Source: Goodfellowiella coeruleoviolacea
Lineage (GTDB): Bacteria; Actinomycetota; Actinomycetes; Mycobacteriales; Pseudonocardiaceae
Length of the DNA stretch: 64,000 bases
Direction: 5' to 3'
Assembly: GCF_024171785.1 (NCBI RefSeq)
Contig: NZ_JAMTCK010000011.1
Location: 65,896 to 129,895, forward strand
Shown: piece by piece, positions 24,317 to 32,386 of the stretch
Layout: each line of letters begins with the position of its first letter
How positions within the stretch are numbered: position 1 is the first letter of the stretch
Notes under the pieces: generated by a model
The model's database searches: none
Told to the model about the DNA's origin: nothing
The model's input: only the letters and a program-made list of their open reading frames with translations
Translations under genes and position numbers: made by a program

Positions 24317-25783
24317 TCACCGCACGGCCAGCCCGTACAGGCACGCCACCAGGCTCCGCGCCTGGATGTTCACGTAGTGGCTGTGCCGCAGCAGGTCCAC
24401 GAACTGGTGCAGCGCCACCCAGCGGTGCCTCGGTGTCTCCGCGCCGTCCGGCGCGTCGACCTCGACCACCACGTGCCGGGTCCGCGCGTGGTAGAACCGG
24501 CCGCCCTCCTCGGACTGCGTGACCGCCAGGCGCACCCGCTCGGGTCGCGCGCCCAGCACCGCGTCCAGGTAGCGGGGCCGGGCGCGGGCGGGCAGGTGCC
24601 GGTAGTTGGCTGGCGTGCACTGCACGGTCGGCGCGAGTTCCACCACGTCCGCGCAGCCGGCCTCGGCGCGGGCGTGCACCAGCGCGTGCAGCACGCCGCC
24701 GATGCGGGTGACCAGGAACGCGGCCAGCCCCAGCCCGCACGGCCGGATCATGGGCTGCGCCCAGTGCGCCACCTCGCGGTCCGGCGCGTGCACGGCCACG
24801 CCCACCACGTCGAAGAACGCCCCGGTGCGGTGCGAGACGCGGTCGGGGTGGTGCCGCCAGTCCGACAGCCCGGCCAGCGGCCGGGGCGCGGTGCGCAGGT
24901 CGACGCGGGTGCGGATCTCGCTGATCCAGCGCAGCAGCTCGCCGGTGGTGTGCGCGCTGCCAGCGCCCGGCTCGCAGGAGCGGGCCAGGGCGGCGCGGAA
25001 CCCGTCACCGCGACCGCCGCCGTCGCCGGCGAGCGCCGCCGCGATCCCCTCACCCGCGAACGGCAGGCAGGCCAGCACCGTGCGGGCGTCCATGTTGACC
25101 GCGTTGTCCCTGGCCAGCATCTGGTGCACCTCGCCGAGGGTGAACCAGCGGAACCCGTCGAGCACCGGCAGGTCCTCGTCCACCTCGACCACGACGTTGC
25201 GGTTGCGCTTGCGGTAGAACCAGGCGCCCTGCTCCGAGTGGCGCACGTCCACCAGCACGCGCTCCCCCGGCACGTCCAGGAAGTGACTGAGGTAGGGCAC
25301 GGAGCGGCCGCGGTGCACACCGGTGTAGTTGCTGCGGGTGGCCTGCACGGTCGGGGAGAGCTGCACGCCGTTGACGTTGCCCGGCTCGACCTTGGCCTGC
25401 ATCAGCAGGTGCGGCACGCCGCCGAACTCGCGGACCAGGATGCCCAGCACGCCCACCTCGGGCTGGTGGATGATCGGCTGGTTCCAGTGCGAGACCTCCT
25501 GGTCGGGCACGGTGACCTCGATGCCACGCACGGCGAAGAACCGGCCGCTGTCGTGTGCGAGATCGCCGGTCCGCGGGTCGGTGTGCCAGCCGGTCAGGCC
25601 GTCCAGCGGCACGTGGCGGACGGCGAGGTCCGCGGCGGCGGACCGGTCGGCGAACCACCGGTCCGCGTCCGGGCCGACCAGGGCCCGCCGGGTCAGCGCC
25701 GACCGGGCCAGGCGCGCGGGCGCGGCCACCTCCCGGGCCGCCACCGCGGTGGCCCTGGGCACGCCCGTCACAGCCATGCCCAC
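24317..25783 (-). CDS. NDP-hexose 2,3-dehydratase
   Basis: A 488-residue protein made of two homologous halves, as in TylX3, SpnO, EryBVI and CalS14. Half one has FFAVRGIEVTVPDQEVSHW, then QPIIHQPEVGVLG and LSPTVQATRSNYT; half two repeats FFDVVGVAVHAPDREVAHW, QPMIRPCGLGLA and LAPTVQCTPANY. The enzyme removes the C-2 hydroxyl of TDP-4-keto-6-deoxyglucose to start 2-deoxysugar synthesis, normally followed by a 3-ketoreductase. Start GTG 25783 has an A+T-rich promoter immediately upstream and no ribosome site, so it may be leaderless; ATG 25777 is the alternative. Confidence 0.92.
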   Translation of the reverse strand: MGMAVTGVPRATAVAAREVAAPARLARSALTRRALVGPDADRWFADRSAAADLAVRHVPLDGLTGWHTDPRTGDLAHDSGRFFAVRGIEVTVPDQEVSHWNQPIIHQPEVGVLGILVREFGGVPHLLMQAKVEPGNVNGVQLSPTVQATRSNYTGVHRGRSVPYLSHFLDVPGERVLVDVRHSEQGAWFYRKRNRNVVVEVDEDLPVLDGFRWFTLGEVHQMLARDNAVNMDARTVLACLPFAGEGIAAALAGDGGGRGDGFRAALARSCEPGAGSAHTTGELLRWISEIRTRVDLRTAPRPLAGLSDWRHHPDRVSHRTGAFFDVVGVAVHAPDREVAHWAQPMIRPCGLGLAAFLVTRIGGVLHALVHARAEAGCADVVELAPTVQCTPANYRHLPARARPRYLDAVLGARPERVRLAVTQSEEGGRFYHARTRHVVVEVDAPDGAETPRHRWVALHQFVDLLRHSHYVNIQARSLVACLYGLAVR

Positions 25784-25800
25784 AGTTTACTATCAGAACA
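25784..25800 (-). promoter_or_regulatory. Promoter adjoining the 2,3-dehydratase start
   Basis: Leftward, TGATAGTAAACT runs to within one base of the GTG at 25783. GATAGTAAA is identical to the element before the N-methyltransferase at 4203. A -10 box this close implies a leaderless transcript. Confidence 0.5.
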
Positions 25801-25826
25801 GGTTGCAGACTGTGCGTCCGGAGCGG

Positions 25827-26480
25827 TCAGGTCAACCCGAGCATGCGGGTGCAGCGCTCGGCGGCCGCCGGCGACCCGCTGATCTTCACCGCCCCGGCGG
25901 CGATCGCCTGGAGCGGCGACAGCAGCCGCGCGCCGATCCGCACGAACGTGTCCGTGTCGCACTCCACCGCCAGATCCGGCGCGGGCACCGGGCCGCGCCC
26001 GAACGACACCGCGCCCGCGGTGACCGAGATGCTGAACACCTGGTCGGCCACGCGGAACTCGTAGACCTCGTCCACGTCCGGCACGCGGTCCTCCCGCACC
26101 ATCGCCTGCACGGCCAGGAACCCCCACTTGGCCCGGGTCGCCCCGGACGAGTCGGCCTCGTCCAGGAACCGCAGGCCCCAGCGGGCCAGCGCCAGCACCG
26201 GCCCGCTCAGCTCCTCCCCCAGCTCGGTCAGCGCGTACTGGCGGGCCCGGCCGTCGCCCGGCACCGGCTGCTGCACCACCACACCCCGCTCCACCAGCGC
26301 GCGCAGCCGCTCGGTGAGCAGGTTCGGCCCGATGCCCGGCAGGTTCTCGATCAGCTCGGTGAACCGCGTCGGCCCGATCAGCAGTTCCCGGACGATCAGC
26401 AGCGTCCACCGCTCGCCGATCACGTTCAGCGCGCCCGCCAGGCCGCAGAACTGGCCGTAGTCGCGTTTGGACGACACCAC
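25827..26480 (-). CDS. HxlR-family regulator fused to an SCP2-like domain (first copy)
   Basis: A 217-residue protein. Residues 8-95 form an HxlR winged helix (CGLAGALNVIGERWTLLIVR, then LPGIGPNLLTERLRAL); residues 110-215 resemble an SCP2 sterol-carrier fold (YEFRVADQVFSISVTAG, then PDLAVECDTDTFVRIGAR). SCP2 domains hold hydrophobic ligands, so the protein could sense a lipophilic metabolite; this is inference. It is the first or last gene of the leftward sulfur operon (45 bases from the homocysteine methyltransferase). GTG 26480 or 26477 start. A paralogue is at 32387-33088. Confidence 0.85.
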   Translation of the reverse strand: MVSSKRDYGQFCGLAGALNVIGERWTLLIVRELLIGPTRFTELIENLPGIGPNLLTERLRALVERGVVVQQPVPGDGRARQYALTELGEELSGPVLALARWGLRFLDEADSSGATRAKWGFLAVQAMVREDRVPDVDEVYEFRVADQVFSISVTAGAVSFGRGPVPAPDLAVECDTDTFVRIGARLLSPLQAIAAGAVKISGSPAAAERCTRMLGLT

Positions 26481-26525
26481 AGACCCACCTCGCTTCCGGC
26501 TGGCCCATGGTAGTCGCGGGCGCGC

Positions 26526-27419
26526 TCACGGCGTGGGCACGGTGGACGCCGCCCGCGCGGCAGCGGCGAGGTGGCTGGGTGTGGTCCCGCAGCAGCCGCC
26601 GAGCACGGACGCGCCGAACTCGGCGCGCCAGCGCGCCGCGAGTGCCGCGAAGTCCCCGGGCTCGACGCCGGCCGGGACGTGCTGGTCGACGTGGCCGCGC
26701 TCGGGCAGTCCGGTGCGGTCCTCCACGTTGGGGTACGCGCCGAACGGCACACCGCAGGCGCCACCCAGCGCGGTCAGGCACGCCTCGACGTCCTCCGGGC
26801 GGGTGCAGTTGACCAGCACCGCCGCCGCGCCCTCGGCCGTCACCGCCCGCGCCGCCTCGACCAGCGGCTCCCCGGACAGCAGCCGCGCGTGCGGCCCGCA
26901 GACGAACGACACCCAGGTCGGCGCGCCCGCGGCCACCGCCTCGGCCACGGCGATCCGCGCCTCGCGCACCGTGTTCATGGTCTCCACCAGCACCAGGTCC
27001 ACGCCCGCCCGCAGCAGTTCCACGGCCAGCCACCGGTGCTCGGTGCGCAGCTCCTCGTCCGGCGGCACCAGGTCCGGCCGGTAGCAGTCCTCCACCGGGG
27101 CGACCGACCCGGCCACCCGCACCCGCCCGCCGGACGCGTTGCGCACCGCCGTGGCCACGCCCACCGCCGCGTGCACCATCCACGCCAGGCCCGCGTCCGC
27201 CAGCCCGGCGCGGGTCAGCGCCCGCAGGTTGCAGCGGAAGGTGTTGGCGGTGATCACGTCGGCGCCGGCGGCCACGTACTCCTCGTGCACGGCCCGCAGC
27301 ACGTCCCGCTTCTGGCCGGTGAGCACGGCCCGCGTGGTCCACCACGGCGCGGCCACCGGGATGCCGCGCCGCTGGAGTTCGGTCGCCACCGCGCCGTCGA
27401 GCAGGGTCAGCTCCGCCAT
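26526..27419 (-). CDS. Homocysteine S-methyltransferase-like enzyme
   Basis: A 297-residue TIM-barrel of the MmuM/YagD group. LLDGAVATELQRRG starts the barrel; the zinc ligands are the Cys of LVNCTRPEDVEA and the paired Cys of LGGCCGTTPSHL near the C-terminus. The family transfers methyl from SAM or S-methylmethionine to a thiol, usually homocysteine. Its location in an operon with a cystathionine-type lyase and a desulfurase suggests use of a small thiol or a polysulfide of the product as acceptor, which is inference. ATG 27419 follows GGAGG. Confidence 0.88.
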   Translation of the reverse strand: MAELTLLDGAVATELQRRGIPVAAPWWTTRAVLTGQKRDVLRAVHEEYVAAGADVITANTFRCNLRALTRAGLADAGLAWMVHAAVGVATAVRNASGGRVRVAGSVAPVEDCYRPDLVPPDEELRTEHRWLAVELLRAGVDLVLVETMNTVREARIAVAEAVAAGAPTWVSFVCGPHARLLSGEPLVEAARAVTAEGAAAVLVNCTRPEDVEACLTALGGACGVPFGAYPNVEDRTGLPERGHVDQHVPAGVEPGDFAALAARWRAEFGASVLGGCCGTTPSHLAAAARAASTVPTP

Positions 27420-27458
27420 GCCAGTCCTCCGCGCTGTGTCGTCACGTCGCGCTCGGCG

Positions 27459-28592
27459 TCAGCTCGCGCCCAGCGCCCGCCTCAGGTCGTCGAGCAGGTC
27501 CTCGGGGTCCTCGATGCCCACCGACACGCGCACCAGGTCGTCGGTGATGCCCAGCCGGGCGCGCACCGGCGGCGGCACCGGCCGGTGCGTGGTCGCCGCC
27601 GGGCACCCGGCGAGCGAGCGCACCCCGCCCAGGCTCACCGCGTTGGCGAACAGCCGCAGGCGGCGCAGCAACGCGGTCACCTCGCCCCGGTACCGGAACG
27701 ACACCAGGGACCCGAAGCCGGTCATCTGGCGGGCGGCGACCGCGTGCCCGGGATGCGTGGGCAGCCCCGGGTAGCGCACCTCGGCCACGGCCGGCGCCGC
27801 GGACAGCTCCGCCACCAGCCTGCCGGTGGTGGCCACCTGCCGCTCGGTGCGCAGCGACAGCGTCTTCAGGCCGCGGTGCACCAGGAAGCAGTCGAACGGG
27901 CCGGGCACGCTGCCGACCGCCGTGCGGTGCGCGGTGAACGCCTCGTGCAGGTCCTCCCGGTCGTGCACGAGCGCGCCACCCAGCACATCCAGGTGCCCGG
28001 CGATCGACTTGGTGGTGCTGTAGAGCGTCACGTCCGCCCCGAACCGCAGCGGCCGCTGCAGCACCGGACCGGCGAGCGTGTTGTCCACCAGCACCACCGC
28101 GCCCGCCTCGTGCGCGCGCCGGCTCACGTGAGCCAGGTCCACCACCTTGAGCAGCGGGTTGGTCGGCGTCTCCACCCACACCAGCGCGCCCTCGGCCGCC
28201 CCGTCGGCGAACACCCGGTCCACCACCTCGGGGTCGGCCAGGTCCACGTACCGGACCGCCACGTCCCGGTCCCGCAGCGTGGCCATCAGCGAGTGCGTGC
28301 CGCCGTAGACGTCGTCGGCGACGATCACCAGCCGCCGGGCGAGCACGGCCAGCGCCGTGGCCCCGGCGGCCTGCCCGGAGGAGAACACGGACGCGAACCG
28401 CACGTCCTCCAGGGAGGCGAGGACCCGCTCCAGGCTCTCCCGCGTCGGGTTCTCACCCCGGGCGTAGAACCAGCGCGGCGGGTCCTGCGCGTCCCGCTCG
28501 TAGGTGCTGGCCAGGTGCAGTGGCGGGACCACGTCGCCGGTGCCGGCGGCCGGCTCCTGGCCCACGTGCACCAGCCTGGTGTCGAACCTCAT
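27459..28592 (-). CDS. Cys/Met-metabolism PLP enzyme (cystathionine gamma-lyase/synthase type)
   Basis: A 377-residue enzyme: YARGENPTRESLE (PLP phosphate-binding), DDVYGGTHSL, VDNTLAGP (the Asp) and YSTTKSIAGHLDVLGG with Lys195 as Schiff-base residue. At the position of the methionine gamma-lyase catalytic Cys it has Gly98 (VYGGT), which favours cystathionine lyase/synthase chemistry. Calicheamicin has a related PLP enzyme, CalE6, placed in sulfur supply. The ATG overlaps the stop of the upstream methyltransferase (ATGA), so expression is coupled. Product could be a free thiol or persulfide donor. Confidence 0.9.
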   Translation of the reverse strand: MRFDTRLVHVGQEPAAGTGDVVPPLHLASTYERDAQDPPRWFYARGENPTRESLERVLASLEDVRFASVFSSGQAAGATALAVLARRLVIVADDVYGGTHSLMATLRDRDVAVRYVDLADPEVVDRVFADGAAEGALVWVETPTNPLLKVVDLAHVSRRAHEAGAVVLVDNTLAGPVLQRPLRFGADVTLYSTTKSIAGHLDVLGGALVHDREDLHEAFTAHRTAVGSVPGPFDCFLVHRGLKTLSLRTERQVATTGRLVAELSAAPAVAEVRYPGLPTHPGHAVAARQMTGFGSLVSFRYRGEVTALLRRLRLFANAVSLGGVRSLAGCPAATTHRPVPPPVRARLGITDDLVRVSVGIEDPEDLLDDLRRALGAS

Positions 28593-29434
28593 GCCACACC
28601 GCGAACCAGCAGGCACCGCGACGGCAGGCGCACCTCGCCGTCGTCGGCGCGGAACGGGTCGACCGCCTCGGCCAGCGCGTGGCGCACCGACGGGTGCCGC
28701 TCGTCGCCGAACCGCTCCCGCAGCAGGCCGCGCAGCCTCGGCGGCAGCACGTCGAGCGTGAAACCCGCGAACGCGTCCGGGCCGGTGAGCCGGAAGTCCA
28801 CGACCAGTTCGGTCACGGCCACCTCCCGGAACCCGGCGGCGGCCACCTCGGCGCGCAGCCCGGCGGGGTCGGCCATCGCGAACGGGCCCGGCCCCGGCGG
28901 TGGCGGGTCGAGGGCCAGCAGCCGGGACAGCGCGCCGAACCCGAGGGCGATCATCGGCACCTCGGCTGGCGGGCCCCACACGGCGGCGGCCAGCACACCG
29001 CCGGGCCGCAGCGCCGAGCGCAGCGCGGCCAGCACCGCGGCGCGGTCGCCCGCGAACGGCAGGGCCCAGCGGCTGAGCACCACGTCGTGTCCGCCGGGCA
29101 CCACCTCGGTGCCCCCCACCAGGAACCGCACACCCGGCCGCCCGGCCGCGCGCTGGCGCGCCAGGGCCACCATGCGCGGCGACAGGTCGACGCCCACCAC
29201 CGCGCCGGTCGGGCCCACCGCGTCGGCGGCGCTCAGCGCGGGCTCCCCCAGGCCGGTGCCGAAGTCCAGCACCGACCGGCCCGGCCGCACCCCGCCCAGC
29301 CGCAGCAGTTCGGCGGACACCGCGCCCGCCGCCCGCTCGAACTCGCCGGTCCAGGCCAGCCAGCCCGCGCTCACCGCGTCCCAGGTGGCGGTCTGCTCGG
29401 CGCGGATCCGGTCCACGTCGCTCGTCGTGGTCAC
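28589..29434 (-). CDS. SAM-dependent methyltransferase within the sulfur operon
   Basis: A 281-residue class I methyltransferase: VLDFGTGLGEPALSAAD (motif I, about residue 58), VVGVDLSPRMVALARQ, then LRPGGVLAAAVWG. It resembles the UbiE-like enzyme at 8592-9452. It overlaps the lyase start by 4 bases and follows the desulfurase by 15 bases, with a GGAGGGA site before the GTG at 29434. Its operon neighbours point to S-methylation of a sulfur intermediate, though O- or C-methylation of the aglycone is equally consistent with the sequence. Confidence 0.78.
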   Translation of the reverse strand: MTTTSDVDRIRAEQTATWDAVSAGWLAWTGEFERAAGAVSAELLRLGGVRPGRSVLDFGTGLGEPALSAADAVGPTGAVVGVDLSPRMVALARQRAAGRPGVRFLVGGTEVVPGGHDVVLSRWALPFAGDRAAVLAALRSALRPGGVLAAAVWGPPAEVPMIALGFGALSRLLALDPPPPGPGPFAMADPAGLRAEVAAAGFREVAVTELVVDFRLTGPDAFAGFTLDVLPPRLRGLLRERFGDERHPSVRHALAEAVDPFRADDGEVRLPSRCLLVRGVA

Positions 29435-29449
29435 GGGCGGTCCCTCCGG

Positions 29450-30724
29450 TCACAGGAAACGGGTGGTGGGGTGTTCGGTGGTCCAGAACCCGGGCCGCAC
29501 CGAGTCGAGCGCGGCCACCAGCGCGTCCACATCGGACGGTGTGGTGTAGACGGCGAACGACGCGCGGACCGTGCCGACCAGGCCGAGGCTGTCCAGGAAG
29601 GTGCTGGCGCAGTGCACCCCGCAGCGCACCGCGATGCCCCGCTCGTCCAGGTGCCCGCCCACGTCGTAGGGGTGGATGCCGTCCACGACGAACGACACGA
29701 TGCCGCTGGGCGTCCGCTCGGGCGCGCCGATGACGCGCACACCGGGCCGTTCGGACAGCCGCCGCACCGCGTACCGGACCAGGTGCTGGTCGTGGTCGCG
29801 CACCGCGTCCCAGCCCAGACCGTCCACATAGGCCAGTGCGGCGGCCAGGCCGACCGCGCCCGCCACGTTGGGGGTGCCCGCCTCCAGCCGGGCGGGCACC
29901 GGCACGTACCGCACCGGCTCGGTCGCGCTGACGCCCTTCACGGTGCCCCCGCCGACGCGGGGCGGGCGCAGTTCGGCGAGCAGCTCGCGCTTGCCGTACA
30001 GCACCCCCACCCCCATCGGGCCGTACACCTTGTGGGCGGAGAAGCAGTAGAAGTCGGCGTCCAGCGCGCGCACGTCCACCGGCCGGTGCGGCACGGCCTG
30101 CGCGCCGTCCACGACGACCAGCGCGCCGTGCCGGTGCGCGGCGGCGATCAGCTCGGCGACGGGGTTGACGGTGCCGAGCACGTTCGACACGTGGGACACC
30201 GCGACCAGTCGCACCCTGGGGCCGAGCAGGTCGGCGAACCCGGCCACGTCGACCCGGCCGTGCTCGTCCACGGGGGCGACCAGCAGCCGGGCATCGGTCT
30301 CCTCGGCGAGCCTGCGCCAGGGCAACAGGTTCGAGTTGTGCTCCATGCCACTGACCAGCACCGCGTCACCGGGGCCGAGCAGGCGGCGGCCGAGCCCGTC
30401 GGCGACCGCGTTCACCGAGTCGGTGGTGCCCGCGGTGAACACCACCTCGTCGGCGTGGCGCGCGCCCAGCGCGGCCCGCACGGCCTCGCGCGCCTGCTCG
30501 AACACGTCGGTGGAGCGGCGGCCCAGCTCGTGGTAGCCGCGGCCGACGTTGCTGTTGGTGGTGGTGTAGTAGCCGGTGATGGCGTCGAGCACGGCCCTGG
30601 GCTTGTGCGCGGTGGCCGCGTTGTCCAGGTAGGCGCCGGGGTGCTGGGCGAGGATGGGGAAGTCGGCCCGCACGGTGTCGGGCAGGCGGTGCCCGAGGAC
30701 GTCCCGGTCGGCGGTGTGCGTCAT
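29450..30724 (-). CDS. SufS/CsdA-type cysteine desulfurase
   Basis: A 424-residue class V PLP enzyme: AYLDNAATAHKPRAVLDAI, SGMEHNSNLLPW, VDGAQAVPHRPVDV (Asp), FSAHKVYGPMGVGVLYG (the PLP Lys) and the C-terminal VRCGVHCAST loop with the persulfide Cys. It matches group II desulfurases that take sulfur from cysteine. No sufBCD or iscU genes are adjacent, so it is probably a cluster-specific sulfur donor. Start ATG overlaps the stop of the upstream gene by 4 bases. Confidence 0.9.
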   Translation of the reverse strand: MTHTADRDVLGHRLPDTVRADFPILAQHPGAYLDNAATAHKPRAVLDAITGYYTTTNSNVGRGYHELGRRSTDVFEQAREAVRAALGARHADEVVFTAGTTDSVNAVADGLGRRLLGPGDAVLVSGMEHNSNLLPWRRLAEETDARLLVAPVDEHGRVDVAGFADLLGPRVRLVAVSHVSNVLGTVNPVAELIAAAHRHGALVVVDGAQAVPHRPVDVRALDADFYCFSAHKVYGPMGVGVLYGKRELLAELRPPRVGGGTVKGVSATEPVRYVPVPARLEAGTPNVAGAVGLAAALAYVDGLGWDAVRDHDQHLVRYAVRRLSERPGVRVIGAPERTPSGIVSFVVDGIHPYDVGGHLDERGIAVRCGVHCASTFLDSLGLVGTVRASFAVYTTPSDVDALVAALDSVRPGFWTTEHPTTRFL

Positions 30725-31497
30725 CGGTGCTCCTCCTTGAACAGGCCCAGGAACCGGGCCACGTGGTGGGCGGGCAGCGGAAACACCTTCTGCTCCGGGT
30801 AGGGCCGCTGCTCCGGCGGCGTGTAGCCGGGCTCACCCCTGGCCGGCACGCGCCCGGCCACGCGCAGGTGCGGGCCGTAGAAGAACCAGCAGATCTGGCC
30901 GACCTGCTCGGTCAGCAGCACCGGGTGCACCCGTGCGGGATACATCGCCAGATGCGTGCGGACAGCCCGGAACTCACCGCGCGGCCCGAACGAGTGGCCG
31001 TGCATCACGTGGCCGAACACGTCGTGCACCACGCGGAAGACGTCGTTGTGGGTCAGCTCCACCCCGTGCTCGACCACGCCGGACGGTGTGCGCAGCGGGT
31101 GGAAGCCGGTGGGGCGACCGGGGCCGTGTCCGGCGGCGGTGAGGAAGACGTGCAGGACGCCGGACTCGCGGACCCGCCGGGCGAGGTCGCGGGAGTCCCG
31201 GTACGGCTGGCCTTCGTCGGACCACGGCCGCACCTCCAGTCCCGCGGCGCGGATCGCCCGGTACTGCGCCAGGTTCTCCTGCTTGAACAACTCATAGCGA
31301 TCGGCGGTCTCGTCGTCCCACGCGAGTGCCGGCGCGCGGTCGAACAGGTCGGCGTGCTCCAGGCAGAACCGCTCGTCGAACGTGAGACGGAACCGCGGCA
31401 ACGCCGTGATCTCCGTCGTGGAGAGGCGGGGATGAGCGGCCACATAGGACTGCGCAACGGCAACCAGGTCCGGTGTGACGCCGGGTTCGCAGCCCAC
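30721..31497 (-). CDS. Unrecognised protein with HDVFGH putative metal site
   Basis: A 258-residue soluble protein, GTG start with AGGAGGGA upstream. Its most notable feature is VVHDVFGHVMHGHSFGP, with His158 and His163 in an HxxxxH pattern, extra His166/168, and acidic candidates Glu175 and Glu197 (LLTEQVGQICWFF). Aromatic amino acid hydroxylases bind iron with the same HxxxxH spacing plus a Glu about 40 residues later, so a distant relation or convergent mononuclear metal site is possible; no pterin-site match was recognised. It is the first gene of the coupled sulfur operon. Function unknown; an oxygenase or lyase acting on a sulfur or aromatic substrate is a hypothesis. Confidence 0.6.
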   Translation of the reverse strand: MGCEPGVTPDLVAVAQSYVAAHPRLSTTEITALPRFRLTFDERFCLEHADLFDRAPALAWDDETADRYELFKQENLAQYRAIRAAGLEVRPWSDEGQPYRDSRDLARRVRESGVLHVFLTAAGHGPGRPTGFHPLRTPSGVVEHGVELTHNDVFRVVHDVFGHVMHGHSFGPRGEFRAVRTHLAMYPARVHPVLLTEQVGQICWFFYGPHLRVAGRVPARGEPGYTPPEQRPYPEQKVFPLPAHHVARFLGLFKEEHR

Positions 31498-31531
31498 GGT
31501 CCCTCCTGACGCCAGACGCAGGAAACAACCT

Positions 31532-31556
31532 GTTTTTCAAGCAAATAGTAGCATGG
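31532..31556 (-). promoter_or_regulatory. Promoter of the sulfur operon
   Basis: CTGTTTTTCAAGCAAATAGT (31530-31549) and the next AGCATG contain AAATAGTA in the orientation of the 15.5 kb element. It lies 35-60 bases before the GTG at 31497, the first of the overlapping sulfur genes. Confidence 0.5.
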
Positions 31557-31592
31557 GTAGGCGCACGCGATCGGTCGGACCGGGACGCGACA

Positions 31593-31624
31593 GGGCCGCG
31601 CCGGTCAGCTGACCGGCGCGGCCC
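31593..31624 (-). terminator. Perfect 32-base palindrome, terminator
   Basis: The 16-base arms 31593-31608 (GGGCCGCGCCGGTCAG) and 31609-31624 are exact inverted complements with no spacer. It sits 31 bases beyond the DUF899 stop codon and upstream of the sulfur operon promoter, so it probably ends the DUF899 transcript. In solution it would form a hairpin with a small loop at TCAGCTGA. Confidence 0.7.
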
Positions 31625-31654
31625 GTGGCGATGTCCGGGAGGTGGGCGGCGGGC

Positions 31655-32356
31655 TCAGCCGCGCAGTCGGCCCGCGTAGTCGTTGGCCGCGTACCAGTCG
31701 CCTCGGCCCTGCGGCAGCAGGTCCAGCACCTGCCAGACCGGGGAGTACAGGTCGATCCCGCGCTCGCGGTCCGCCTCGCTCCAGTCGGCGAACGCGGTGT
31801 AGCAGTGGCGCACGCCGTCGTCCTCGCGGCGCAGCACGGTCAGGCCCGGGCGCAGCGTGCCGTCCGGTCGGACCGCGCCCACGTCCCGGCCGAACGTCGT
31901 GCCACCCGCCGAGATCAGCCGCAGCCCGTCCCAGCCGCGCCGCCTGCCCCACGCCCGCAACTCCGCCACCGACGCCTCGGCCACCACCGCGAACGCCGTG
32001 TGCCTGGCCAGGTGGTGCGACACACCGTGCAGCCCGTCCACCCACATCGAGCACATCGGGCACGCCTCAGGCGCGCCCGGCGCGAACATCAGGTGGTAGA
32101 CGACCAGCGTCCGGTGCTCGCCGAAGAGGTCGCGCAGGCTCCGGGTGACCTCCGGCTGGTCGAGACCGGGGTCGGCCGGGCCCTCCCGCAGCGCGTAGTC
32201 GTCGCGCAACAGGGCGCCCGGCGGCAGCGCGCGCCGCGCCTCGGCCACCGCCTCCAGCGCGTCGCGCAGGTCCTGCTCGGCCTGCCACAGCGCGGTGCGC
32301 GCCGCGCGGTACTCGTCGTCGGCGTTGTCGGGCCACAGGCCCACCGGGCTGCTCAC
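31655..32356 (-). CDS. DUF899 thioredoxin-like family protein
   Basis: A 233-residue protein with a central thioredoxin-like segment: LVVYHLMFAPGAPEACPMCS followed by MWVDGLHGVSHHLARHTAF. DUF899 proteins carry a CxxC-like site at this place and are thought to be thiol redox proteins. The C-terminal half (ISAGGTTFGRDVGA, then VLRREDDGVRHCYTAF) is also family-typical. GTG 32356 has GGAGG some 10 bases upstream. It follows the HxlR gene by 30 bases, so both probably form one unit ended by the palindrome at 31.6 kb. A redox role in sulfur chemistry or protection is plausible. Confidence 0.82.
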   Translation of the reverse strand: MSSPVGLWPDNADDEYRAARTALWQAEQDLRDALEAVAEARRALPPGALLRDDYALREGPADPGLDQPEVTRSLRDLFGEHRTLVVYHLMFAPGAPEACPMCSMWVDGLHGVSHHLARHTAFAVVAEASVAELRAWGRRRGWDGLRLISAGGTTFGRDVGAVRPDGTLRPGLTVLRREDDGVRHCYTAFADWSEADRERGIDLYSPVWQVLDLLPQGRGDWYAANDYAGRLRG

Positions 32357-32386
32357 CGCGGCTCACCTCCACGCGTCGCGTCGGAC

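Noticed and set aside
27459-28592. Methionine gamma-lyase as exact function of the Cys/Met PLP enzyme
   Set aside because: The residue that is Cys in methionine gamma-lyases appears to be Gly98 here, so a cystathionine-type lyase/synthase call is safer.
26571-30802. Two long plus-strand frames opposite the sulfur operon
   Set aside because: Arg/Gly/His-rich shadows; the minus strand encodes recognised enzymes with overlapping starts and stops.
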